Origin: an uncultured Clostridia bacterium | GTDB lineage: Bacteria; Bacillota; Clostridia; Oscillospirales; Acutalibacteraceae | Length of the DNA: 64,000 nt | Assembly: GCA_947630835.1 (NCBI GenBank) | Contig: CANRIZ010000002.1 | Location: forward strand, 48,308 to 112,307 | Reading direction: 5' to 3' | Notes under the pieces: generated by a model | Databases searched by the model: none | What the model was told of the DNA's origin: nothing | The model's input: only the letters and a program-made list of their open reading frames with translations | Translations under genes and position numbers: made by a program | Shown: positions 41,687 through 49,337 of the stretch, one piece after another | Numbering within the stretch: the first letter of the stretch is position 1 | Layout of the letters: the number at the start of each line of letters is the position of its first letter

Positions 41687-44074
41687 ATGTTAAGAACAAC
41701 ACGAAGAAAAATTGTGTCATTGCTTTTGTCACTTGCAATGATATTGACGGCTCTGCCCTTGGCAGGAGTTACTGCGTTTGCGGCAGTAAGCGGAGATTTT
41801 GAGTATACAATACTCGAAGACGGCACAGCGGAAATAACCTTTTATTACGGCGATGACGAAACGGTAAACATCCCCGCCGAAATAGACGGCTACACGGTTA
41901 CGTATATTAGTGACGATGCTTTTGACGAAAGTACCGCCGGAGACGCCTATCACGACCGCAGCGTTATAAAAAAGGTAATTATCCCCGAAACAGTGGAATA
42001 TATTGGTGCGGGCTATGTGTTCGATCCTTTGTACTGCCTTGAAAATATTGAGGTGAACATTGCCAATGAAAATTATTCATCACAAGACGGCGTTTTATTT
42101 AATAAAAATAAAACCGAGCTTTTAAGGTGTCCCGTGGGAAAGACGGGGGCATATCAAATTCCAAACAGTGTTACAAGCATAGGCGAGGGAGCATTTGAAG
42201 ATTGCGACGGTTTAACAAGTGTAACAATAGGCAACGGCGTAACAAGCATAGGCGAGTTTGCATTTTGGGATTGCGACGGACTAACAAGCGTAACAATACC
42301 TAACAGTGTTACAAGCATAGGCGTGTTTGCATTTTTGGATTGCGACGGACTAACAAGCGTAACAATCGGCAACGGCGTTACAAGCATAGGTGATCACGCA
42401 TTTAGACATTGCTACAGCTTAACAGAAATAAATGTTGACGTAAGCAATAAAAACTACTCATCACAGGATGGAGTATTGTTTAATAAAAATAAAACCGAGC
42501 TTTTAAGGTGTCCCGAGGGAAAGACGGGGGCATATCAAATTCCAAACAGCGTTACAAGCATAGGCGATTGGGCATTTGCATGGTGCGACAGCTTGACAAG
42601 CGTAACAATCGGCAACGGCGTTACAAGCATAGGCGAGGATGCATTTTGGGGTTGCAACGGCTTAACAGAGATAAAGGTTGACGCAAGCAATAAAAATTAT
42701 TCTTCACAGGACGGAGTATTATTTGATAAAAATAAAACAGTGATTATACAATATCCTATAGGGAATACAAGAGCATCATATAATATTCCTAACAGCGTAA
42801 CAAGCATAGGCGATTATGCATTTGCATATTGCGACAGCTTAACAAGCGTAACTATACCCGACAGCGTAACAAGCATAGGCGAGTATGCATTTTTTGCTTG
42901 CAGCTTAGAAAGCGTAACAATACCCGATAGCGTAACAAGCATAGGCGATTATGCATTTGGATATTGTATCGGCTTAACAAGCGTAACAATACCTGTAAGC
43001 GTTATAAGCATAGGTGATAAAGCATTTTATGAGTGCCACGACTTAACCGATATTTATATATTAAACAAGAATTGTAATATTGTTTCATCAGAATATTTTA
43101 ATACAATACCTACTGAAACCACAATTCACGGTTGCGCAGGCTCAACTGCCGAAGAATATGCAAAGGAAAACGGCAATAAATTTGTAGACGATGTACAGGA
43201 AACTCACAATATGGTACCGGTACCCGCAAAGGCGGCAACCTGCACCGAGGACGGTAATGTCGAATATTATCATTGCTCCGAGTGCAACAAGAATTTCAAA
43301 GACATAAACGGCAACGAAGAAGTTACCGATGTTGTTGTTAAGGCAACAGGTCACACTTTGGGTGAAAAAGTTGCCGCAAAAGCGGCAACCTGCACCGCGG
43401 ACGGCAATATCGAATATTATCATTGCTCGGCTTGCAACAAGAATTTCAAAGACATAAACGGCAACGAAGAAGTTACCGATGTTGTTGTTAAGGCAACAGG
43501 TCACACTTTGGGTGAAAAAGTTGCCGCAAAGGCGGCTACCTGCACCGAGGACGGCAATATCGAATACTACCATTGCTCGGCTTGCAACAAGAATTTCAAG
43601 GACAAAGACGGCAACGAAGAAGTTACCGATGTTGTTGTTAAGGCAACAGGTCACAATATGGCACAAGTAGCCGCAAAGGCGGCTACCTGCACCGAGGACG
43701 GCAATATTGAATACTACCATTGCTCGGCTTGCAACAAGAACTTTAAGGACAAAGACGGCAAGGAAGAAGTTACCGATGTTGTTGTTAAGGCAACAGGTCA
43801 TAACTATGAGAATGGAGTTTGTACCGTTTGCGGCGAAAAAGATCCCAACGCTTCCAAACCGAGCGGCGAAGTAAGCGGCGACGGCAAGCTTTCGACTGTT
43901 GACGCGAAGTGGATTTTGCAGAACATAGCTAAGTCAAGGGATTTCAGCGACGAGCAATCCAAGGCTGCCGACCTCAACGGCGACGGGAAATTGTCCGTAG
44001 TTGACGTTAAATGGGTGCTTCAAATAGTAGCCGGTATGCGTAACGCCGAGACATTGGAGTTAATAACCAAATAA
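41687..44074 (+). CDS. Large secreted LRR protein with Cys-containing tandem repeats and dockerin
   Basis: From the ATG at 41687 (GAGGAT upstream) the product is 795 residues. The track start at 41594 adds a leader-derived stretch. The signal peptide is IVSLLLSLAMILTALPLAGVTAFA. About a dozen BspA-type LRR_5 units follow (LTSVTIGNGVTSIG, LTSVTIPDSVTSIG), broken three times by a longer unit with NYSSQDGVLFNKNKTE. Next come four near-identical 49-50-residue units (KAATCTEDGNIEYYHCSACN), then a type I dockerin (GEVSGDGKLSTVDAKWIL and DLNGDGKLSVVDVKWVL). It is probably a surface or cellulosome-like adhesin. The ligand is unknown. It is paralogous to the gene at 22685. Confidence 0.88.
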   Translation: MLRTTRRKIVSLLLSLAMILTALPLAGVTAFAAVSGDFEYTILEDGTAEITFYYGDDETVNIPAEIDGYTVTYISDDAFDESTAGDAYHDRSVIKKVIIPETVEYIGAGYVFDPLYCLENIEVNIANENYSSQDGVLFNKNKTELLRCPVGKTGAYQIPNSVTSIGEGAFEDCDGLTSVTIGNGVTSIGEFAFWDCDGLTSVTIPNSVTSIGVFAFLDCDGLTSVTIGNGVTSIGDHAFRHCYSLTEINVDVSNKNYSSQDGVLFNKNKTELLRCPEGKTGAYQIPNSVTSIGDWAFAWCDSLTSVTIGNGVTSIGEDAFWGCNGLTEIKVDASNKNYSSQDGVLFDKNKTVIIQYPIGNTRASYNIPNSVTSIGDYAFAYCDSLTSVTIPDSVTSIGEYAFFACSLESVTIPDSVTSIGDYAFGYCIGLTSVTIPVSVISIGDKAFYECHDLTDIYILNKNCNIVSSEYFNTIPTETTIHGCAGSTAEEYAKENGNKFVDDVQETHNMVPVPAKAATCTEDGNVEYYHCSECNKNFKDINGNEEVTDVVVKATGHTLGEKVAAKAATCTADGNIEYYHCSACNKNFKDINGNEEVTDVVVKATGHTLGEKVAAKAATCTEDGNIEYYHCSACNKNFKDKDGNEEVTDVVVKATGHNMAQVAAKAATCTEDGNIEYYHCSACNKNFKDKDGKEEVTDVVVKATGHNYENGVCTVCGEKDPNASKPSGEVSGDGKLSTVDAKWILQNIAKSRDFSDEQSKAADLNGDGKLSVVDVKWVLQIVAGMRNAETLELITK
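43214..43801 (+). repeat. Four in-frame tandem repeats of about 150 bp
   Basis: The units begin near 43232, 43382, 43532 and 43679 (periods 150, 150, 147). Each encodes a 49-50-residue module with CTxDGN, YYHCSxCNKNF and VTDVVVKATGH. The DNA copies are almost identical, pointing to recent duplication or ongoing slippage/recombination. Confidence 0.92.
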
Positions 44075-44126
44075 TTAAAGCATTTACAAAAAGTTCAAGT
44101 TCAAAAGTTTAAAGTTAAAGCGAAAA

Positions 44127-44141
44127 GTTACAATAGGTAAC
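44127..44141. repeat. Short palindrome GTTACAATAGGTAAC, right flank of cassette B
   Basis: One base different from the 23781-23795 palindrome. It is paired with 41394-41408 on the left side of the same gene. Confidence 0.55.
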
Positions 44142-44154
44142 AAAAAACAAAGTT

Positions 44155-44194
44155 AAAGCGGTTATGCCGAGGTAAAATTCGGTATAACCGCTTT
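44155..44194 (+). terminator. Intrinsic terminator after the second LRR-dockerin gene
   Basis: AAAGCGGTTATGCCGA / TTCGGTATAACCGCTTT (one G-U) followed by TGTAAT; homologous to 23797-23837. Confidence 0.8.
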
Positions 44195-44219
44195 TGTAAT
44201 ATAATGAAATTAAAAGGAA

Positions 44220-44292
44220 TTTCGCAGTCTGCGGACTGCGACGAGGGCTTTGCCCCTCGACCCCACCGACTTTTGTAAAAGTCGGGGAAAAC
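44220..44292. repeat. Three-hairpin dispersed repeat, copy 2
   Basis: Same three consecutive hairpins as copy 1 (CGCAGTC-TGCG-GACTGCG and so on). It lies 25 bases after the LRR gene terminator. Confidence 0.8.
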
Positions 44293-44400
44293 ATTGACTT
44301 TCGCTCGCCGCAAATTTGAGCGAAGCTTTGACTGTTGCTCGCCGAAAGTTTAATTAAAACTTTATTTGAGTTTTAATTCTTAATTTGATTAAGAAAAAAT

Positions 44401-44472
44401 TGCTTTTACAAAGCAAAGGAAACCCCCGGCGAGGGTTTCCCACGATAAAACAGTCCACCGGACTGTTTTATC
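44401..44472. repeat. Second hairpin-rich element between copies 2 and 3
   Basis: Three inverted repeats in a row: TGCTTT-TAC-AAAGCA (44401-44415), GGAAACCC / GGGTTTCC (44418-44440) and GATAAAACAGTCC / GGACTGTTTTATC with loop ACC (44444-44472). It lies in the 606-base gene-free gap 44075-44680. Confidence 0.6.
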
Positions 44473-44502
44473 TCCCTTCCTGCGCTTTTTGAAGTAAAAG
44501 TA

Positions 44503-44574
44503 TTTCGCAGTCTGCGGACTGCGACGAGGCCTTTGCCCCTCGACCCCACCGACTTTTGTAAAAGTCGGGGAAAA
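44503..44574. repeat. Three-hairpin dispersed repeat, copy 3
   Basis: Third copy, same orientation as copies 1 and 2, followed by degenerate GCGAAGCTTTGACTGTTG-type units up to about 44655. Nothing else recognisable lies in this gap. Confidence 0.8.
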
Positions 44575-44680
44575 CATTGATTGTCGCTCGCCGCGAATTT
44601 AAGCGAAGCTTTGACTGTTGCGCTCTGCAAATTTAAGCGAAGCTTGACTGTTATGCGCCGAAGTTTTTTCTTAACTTAAA

Positions 44681-45877
44681 TTATTTTTTCATATTTTCAA
44701 ACGGCTCTAAACTTCTTTCCAAAATTCCTTTCATTTTCGCTATTGCAACTCCGTAATTTACCATAGGCGTTGAATTATCCTCGCAAACGCCCATTCTTCT
44801 GTGCATTTCCCTCGGAGTGAGCATACAGCCGCCGCAATGTATCACAAGTGAAAATTCGCTTAAATCCTCGGGAAATTCGTTGCCCGAGGAAAATTTATAT
44901 TCGAGCTTCTTTCCCGTATATTCCGCCAGCCATTTTGGGATTTTCTCGCTGCCTATGTCGCCGCACTGCCTGTGATGCGTACAGCCCTCGGATATTAACA
45001 CCTTGTCGCCGTCGCCGAGCTTTTCTATTTGCTTCGCTCCCCTCACAAGCTCCGAAAGCTCGCCCTTGTACCGCGCAAAAAGTATTGAAAACGATGTAAG
45101 CATTATATCCTTAGGTACAATTTTTGACACCTTTTCAAACACCTGAGAATCGGTTATTACCAGTTTCGGCTTTTTTGAAAGCGAATTCAACGTTTCGGCA
45201 AGCTCCGTATCTCGGCACACCGCCGCCGTCGCTCCGGCTTCAAGTATATCCCTGATTGTTTGCTGCTGCGGCAATATCAGCCTGCCCTTCGGCGCCGCCT
45301 TATCAATCGGCACTACAAGCACAACCGTATCCCCGCCCCCTATAAGGTCGGAAACTATCCTTTTTCCGTCGTCGCCGTTCTTTACAAGATTTGCAAGCAT
45401 TTCCTTTAGCTCGTAAATATTTTTATTCTTAACGGCGCTTACATAAATTTCGTTCTTTTCGGGCTTTTTTATCTCGTCCCCGATTAAATCGGATTTATTA
45501 AAGGCAACTACATACGCAAGCCCTTTTTCCTTTATAATCTCCAAAAGCTCCCTGTCGCCCTCGCTCATACCCTTTGTGCCGTCAACTACAAGCACGGCTA
45601 TATCGGCGGAGTTTAAAACCTGCCTCGTTTTCTTCACTCTAAGCTCGCCGAGCCTGCCCTCGTCGTCGATACCGGGCGTGTCGATTATAACTACCGGCCC
45701 TAACGGCAAAAGCTCCATTGCCTTTTTAACCGGGTCCGTAGTGGTTCCCGCAACCTCCGAAACAACCGCAAGCTCCTGCCCGGTTACAGCGTTTACAAGG
45801 CTCGATTTGCCTGCGTTCCTTTTTCCGAAAAAGGCTATATGCGCCCGCTCTGCGCTGACGGTTTCGTTAAGTCCCAT
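44681..45877 (-). CDS. hydF: [FeFe]-hydrogenase H-cluster maturation GTPase HydF
   Basis: HydF is the GTPase scaffold on which the 2Fe subcluster is assembled before transfer to the hydrogenase. The 398-residue protein has the G domain (HIAFFGKRNAGKSSLVNAVTG; VIIDTPGIDDEG; FNKSDLIGD), a dimerisation domain (ATAAVCRDTELAETLNSL) and the C-terminal Fe-S domain with GCTHHRQCGDIG and VIHCGGCMLTPREM, giving the CxH...HCxxC ligands. GAGGTG precedes the ATG, 12 bases after hydG. Confidence 0.96.
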   Translation of the reverse strand: MGLNETVSAERAHIAFFGKRNAGKSSLVNAVTGQELAVVSEVAGTTTDPVKKAMELLPLGPVVIIDTPGIDDEGRLGELRVKKTRQVLNSADIAVLVVDGTKGMSEGDRELLEIIKEKGLAYVVAFNKSDLIGDEIKKPEKNEIYVSAVKNKNIYELKEMLANLVKNGDDGKRIVSDLIGGGDTVVLVVPIDKAAPKGRLILPQQQTIRDILEAGATAAVCRDTELAETLNSLSKKPKLVITDSQVFEKVSKIVPKDIMLTSFSILFARYKGELSELVRGAKQIEKLGDGDKVLISEGCTHHRQCGDIGSEKIPKWLAEYTGKKLEYKFSSGNEFPEDLSEFSLVIHCGGCMLTPREMHRRMGVCEDNSTPMVNYGVAIAKMKGILERSLEPFENMKK

Positions 45878-45889
45878 TTTATCATCACC

Positions 45890-47338
45890 TCAGAAGCGGA
45901 AATCACGCTTATTTGAGTTCTTAATATCCTCGATATTCCGCCTTGCAATTTCCCTCACCTTTTCGTTCGGGATTTTTTTAAGCTCCTGCTCGATAAGCTT
46001 ATAGCCCTTTTCCCTTGTTCCCTCGCTCGCGTAATCTACAAGAAATTCCGTCAAGGTCATAAGCGCGTTGGGATGACAGCAATTTAAAATCTGCCCGTTT
46101 TTGCAAAGGCTCATAAACCTGTCGCCCGTTCTGCCCTCTCTGTAGCAAGCCGTACAGAACGACGGAATATGCCCGTTATCCATAAGCCAGCTTACTACCT
46201 CGTCAAGCGTTCTTTGGTCGGAAACGTCAAACTGCTCGGTATCGTGCGGACGTTCCGCTTCTGTATAGCCGCCGACGGACGTTCTCGAAGCTCCGCTTAC
46301 CTGCGAAACGCCGAGACGAAGGAGCTTCTCCCTGACCTGCTCGGATTCCCTTGTTGAAATAATCATACCCGTATATGGAACGGCGAGGCGGATACAAGCC
46401 GTGATTTTTGCAAAAATATCGTCCGAAATGGAATTGTCAAACGCGCTCGGGTCAATATCGTCCGCATGCTTAACCCGAGGAACGCTTATTGTGTGCGGGC
46501 CCACGCCGTGAACCGCCTCCAAATGCTCCGCATGCATTATAAGCCCGGCAAATTCATACTTATACATTTCAAGCCCGAAAAGCACGCCGAGGCCTACGTC
46601 GTCGATACCGCCCTCCATAGCTCTGTCCATAGCCTCCGTATGATAATCGTAATCGTGCTTGGGTCCTGTGGGATGAAGCTCGAGATAGCTCTGCTTATGA
46701 TAGGTTTCCTGGAACAAAATATATGTGCCTATCCCCGCTTCCTTGAGCTTGCGGTAATTCTCAACCGTGGTTGCGGCAATATTTACGTTTACACGCCTTA
46801 TATCGCCGTTTTTGTGATGAACCGAATAAATGGTTTTGATACACTCCAAAATGTACTCTATCGGGTTATTGACGGGATCTTCGCCCGCTTCGATAGCCAA
46901 TCTCTTATGCCCCATATCCTGAAGCGCAATTACCTCGTCCCTTACCTCCTGCTGTGTAAGCTTTTTACGGGGTATGTGCTTATTCTTCATATGATACGGA
47001 CAGTAAAGGCACCCGTTTACGCAATAGTTTGAAAGATAAAGCGGGGCGAACATAACTATACGGTTACCGTAAAACGCAAGCTTTATCTCCTCGGCAATTT
47101 TATAAATCTCCTCGATTTTTTCGGGTATCTCGCAGGCAAGAAGCACCGAAGCCTCCCTGTGAGTTAAGCCGTCGCACTTGGTGCCGTTCTCGGTTTTGTA
47201 AGGGCGCGCTTTTTTCAAAATGCTGTCGATAAGCTCGACGTTGTTTTTGTTCTCCTCGGCATATTTCAGAGTTTCTCTGATTTCCTCATCGTTGATAAAC
47301 TCCTCCGCTTTAAGTGATTTTGGATTGTAAACTGCCAT
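45890..47338 (-). CDS. hydG: [FeFe]-hydrogenase H-cluster radical SAM maturase HydG (tyrosine lyase)
   Basis: HydG cleaves tyrosine to give the CO and CN ligands of the H-cluster. From the ATG at 47338 the protein is 482 residues (MAVYNPKSLKAEEFIND). It has the radical SAM motif NYCVNGCLYCPYH (CX3CX2C), HHKNGDIRRVNVNIAATTVE, ILFQETYHKQSYLELHPTG and the C-terminal cluster site FCTACYREGRTGDRFM with NCCHPNAL. The ORF track start adds 71 basic residues that overlap the previous gene and is rejected. AAAGGAAAT lies before the chosen ATG. HydE is not in the window. Confidence 0.97.
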   Translation of the reverse strand: MAVYNPKSLKAEEFINDEEIRETLKYAEENKNNVELIDSILKKARPYKTENGTKCDGLTHREASVLLACEIPEKIEEIYKIAEEIKLAFYGNRIVMFAPLYLSNYCVNGCLYCPYHMKNKHIPRKKLTQQEVRDEVIALQDMGHKRLAIEAGEDPVNNPIEYILECIKTIYSVHHKNGDIRRVNVNIAATTVENYRKLKEAGIGTYILFQETYHKQSYLELHPTGPKHDYDYHTEAMDRAMEGGIDDVGLGVLFGLEMYKYEFAGLIMHAEHLEAVHGVGPHTISVPRVKHADDIDPSAFDNSISDDIFAKITACIRLAVPYTGMIISTRESEQVREKLLRLGVSQVSGASRTSVGGYTEAERPHDTEQFDVSDQRTLDEVVSWLMDNGHIPSFCTACYREGRTGDRFMSLCKNGQILNCCHPNALMTLTEFLVDYASEGTREKGYKLIEQELKKIPNEKVREIARRNIEDIKNSNKRDFRF

Positions 47339-47385
47339 TTTTATATTTCCTTTCATAATTAAAATTCTTTTAACGTAACGCTCAA

Positions 47386-47646
47386 TTATAAATTGGAGTA
47401 TGCGGTCTTTACGCTTACCCCGTCTAATTTTCCGATTTTTCCCGATACCGCCGAAATAACCTCCTGCGGCGCGTCGATAGCCACGCTTATTATGCTTACG
47501 TTCCTTTCTCTGTAAGGAATACCCATTCTGCCGATTATATATTTCCCGCATTCGTGCAAAACGGAATTTATATTTTCGGCGCTGTCGATATTTTCCACTA
47601 TAATCCCGATTACCGCGACGCGGTAACCTTCTCTGTTTTGAGCCAT
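47386..47646 (-). CDS. TM1266-type iron-only hydrogenase system regulator (ACT-like)
   Basis: The 86-residue protein is of the TM1266 family, ferredoxin-like/NikR C-terminal-like ACT fold, found next to [FeFe]-hydrogenase maturation genes. It reads VAVIGIIVENIDSAENINSVLHECGKYIIGRMGIPY and ends KIGKLDGVSVKTAYSNL. It probably binds a small ligand and regulates, but its target is not established. AAGGAG precedes the ATG. It is first in the TM1266-hydG-hydF transcript, behind a structured leader. Confidence 0.92.
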   Translation of the reverse strand: MAQNREGYRVAVIGIIVENIDSAENINSVLHECGKYIIGRMGIPYRERNVSIISVAIDAPQEVISAVSGKIGKLDGVSVKTAYSNL

Positions 47647-47660
47647 GGTCTTTTCTCCTT

Positions 47661-47694
47661 AAAAAACAAAAACTGCGCTTAAAAAAGCACAGTT
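47661..47694 (-). terminator. Intrinsic terminator inside the TM1266-hydG-hydF leader
   Basis: Minus-strand AAACTGTGCTT-TTTT-AAGCGCAGTTT, an 11-bp stem with one U-G pair, then TTGTTTTTT, ending right before the TM1266 ribosome binding site. On the plus strand the same position is a C-A mismatch, so it is built for minus-strand RNA. Its place between promoter and gene argues for attenuation. Confidence 0.8.
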
Positions 47695-47789
47695 TAAATT
47701 TACCGAATTTTTAAAAAATTCAATTAAAGCAAATATCGGTTGTAAACGTGCCTTTCTCGTCGGAAAATTCCTCTTAGTCAGGAACCGAT
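47695..47789 (-). ncRNA. Candidate cis-regulatory leader RNA (riboswitch-like) of the hydrogenase maturation operon
   Basis: Starting at or just after the predicted transcription start, ATCGGTT (47783-47789) can pair with AACCGAT (47735-47741), enclosing about 41 bases. These include CCT-GACTAAG-AGG and TTTTCCGACGAGAAAGGCACG. A near-palindrome GAATTTTTAAAAAATTC and the terminator follow. I could not match it to a riboswitch class I know. The fold is read by eye. Confidence 0.5.
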
Positions 47790-47792
47790 TAG

Positions 47793-47821
47793 ATTATACA
47801 ACGGTTTTTTTATTTTATCAA
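47793..47821 (-). promoter_or_regulatory. Promoter for TM1266-hydG-hydF
   Basis: Minus strand TTGATA (47816-47821), 17-base spacer, TATAAT (47793-47798). Confidence 0.8.
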
Positions 47822-47843
47822 CATATTTTTTTTGGAAAATTAA

Positions 47844-49313
47844 TTAATCCGCCGTCATACTTTTTATATAGCGTTTAAAGAATTTCAACGCTCCCTCGGC
47901 GGAGGCGATAGGCAGTCTTTCGTTCGTGGCGTGGGTGCAGAGCAAAAGCTTTGTATCGACTGCAAAGGGTGAAAAACGGTAGATATTTTCGCATATGTTT
48001 TCGTAGTTGTACGAGTCCGTACCGCCCATTACAAGAAACGGCGCAACGAGATTTTTTTCATCGCTTTTAAGGCAAAGCTCCTTAATAGTGTTAAAAGCTT
48101 TTGAATCTGTCGGGGAGACCTTGGAAGCCTCTTTGCCCACGAGGAATTTAACATCTATATTCTTGTTGCGAACGCAATCCCTTATATGCTTTTCAACGTC
48201 CGAAATGCCGACGCCCGGCATTGTGCGGAAGTTTACGGTAATGCTCGCCTTTTGGGGAAGGACGTTGAACTGCGGACTGCCCGAAGCCATGGTTACCGCC
48301 GTACAGGTGCGTATAAGCGACGCGGCAGGCGGTATTTTTGTCATAATTTTAAGTATCAAAGGCTTTAAAAGCCATATATTGCAGGTGACAAGCCTCGCGG
48401 GATACGAACAGCGCCGACCTATTTCGGTAAACAGCTCGTAAACAAACTTGGGCATCCTCGCCTTAAACTGATGGTTTTCGATATCCTTTATTACGTCCGC
48501 AAGGTAGCCGAGAGCCGTATGCTTGGGCGGCTGAGAGGAATGACCTCCCTTTGCGTTTACGCTTACTTCATAATTGATACTGCCCTTTTCCGCAACGCCG
48601 ACGCCCGCAAGGTTGCAATTTAAAACGCCCTTTACGTTTACGGGAAGAATTGCGCCGCCCTCGTCCAAAACGGCTTCCAAATGCACGCCCTGTTCCTTTA
48701 AATAAGCGGCAATTTTCTTTGCGGCGTTATCTGGCGAAGCGACAACCTCCTCGTTATGACCGAAGCACAGATACACCGTGCGCACGGGCTTATAGCCGTC
48801 GGCAATAAGCTGTTCCACGCTTTCCATAAGGGCGACAAGGTGGTTTTTCATATCCATAGCTCCCCTGCCCCATATAAACTCGCCGTCGTTGAAGCCCTCG
48901 AACGCGCCGTGCTCCCAGTCGTTTTCCGTACCCTCGGCAACAGGCACAACGTCCTGATGCGAAAGCATGGCTATTGCGTCAAGCGAGGGGTCGCTGCCCT
49001 CCCATTTATAAATAAGGCTTGCCTGCGCAATTTCGGTCTTTGTAAGAGTTTTATGTACAAGCGGGTAGCGCTCCTCAAGGAAGCTGTGAAACCTTTTAAA
49101 TTCATTCCAGTCAACAAGCTCGGAATCATAATTCGATATTGTTTTGATTTTAATTGCGTCGCTCAAGTTTTTGCAAAAGCGCTCAACATCGACCCTTTCA
49201 TCGCCGAGAGGCTGCGAATCCGCCCTTTTGCCGGGAACAAAAAACGCCGCCCGTATCGCCGTAATAACAATCAACGCCGCTATTACGCCCAAAACAATTA
49301 AAACTGCATTCAT
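47844..49313 (-). CDS. M20 family metallopeptidase, membrane-anchored
   Basis: The 489-residue protein has an N-terminal transmembrane anchor (AVLIVLGVIAALIVITAI). The M20 catalytic core follows: MLSHQDVVPVAEG, WGRGAMDMKNHLVALME (metal Asp), FGHNEEV (catalytic and metal Glu) and AVLDEGG, then the lid domain with GGHSSQPPKHTALG and the final metal His in LLCTHATNERLPIASAEG. It resembles the carboxypeptidase S/PM20D1 branch (peptidase or amidase of N-acyl amino acids). GGGGGAG precedes the ATG. It lies 24 bases after polC and may share that long transcript. Substrate unknown. Confidence 0.9.
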   Translation of the reverse strand: MNAVLIVLGVIAALIVITAIRAAFFVPGKRADSQPLGDERVDVERFCKNLSDAIKIKTISNYDSELVDWNEFKRFHSFLEERYPLVHKTLTKTEIAQASLIYKWEGSDPSLDAIAMLSHQDVVPVAEGTENDWEHGAFEGFNDGEFIWGRGAMDMKNHLVALMESVEQLIADGYKPVRTVYLCFGHNEEVVASPDNAAKKIAAYLKEQGVHLEAVLDEGGAILPVNVKGVLNCNLAGVGVAEKGSINYEVSVNAKGGHSSQPPKHTALGYLADVIKDIENHQFKARMPKFVYELFTEIGRRCSYPARLVTCNIWLLKPLILKIMTKIPPAASLIRTCTAVTMASGSPQFNVLPQKASITVNFRTMPGVGISDVEKHIRDCVRNKNIDVKFLVGKEASKVSPTDSKAFNTIKELCLKSDEKNLVAPFLVMGGTDSYNYENICENIYRFSPFAVDTKLLLCTHATNERLPIASAEGALKFFKRYIKSMTAD

Positions 49314-49337
49314 TTTAACTCCCCCGTAAATTTTTTA

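Noticed and set aside
43142-43801. 219-residue minus-strand repetitive ORF
   Set aside because: It is the antisense reading of the tandem repeats of the LRR-dockerin gene.
42150-43801. Regular repeats that could suggest a CRISPR array
   Set aside because: The repeats are in frame, encode LRR and Cys modules, and have no unique spacers of constant length. No cas genes are present.
47339-47551. 71-residue N-terminal extension of HydG in the ORF track
   Set aside because: Very basic, overlaps the TM1266 gene, and the ATG at 47338 has a proper ribosome binding site and the usual HydG start.
47695-47789. T-box, TPP, FMN, cobalamin, SAM or c-di-GMP riboswitch in the hyd leader
   Set aside because: None of the signature core sequences of those classes is visible, for example no T-box AGGGTGGNACCGCG-like block. 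Left unassigned.
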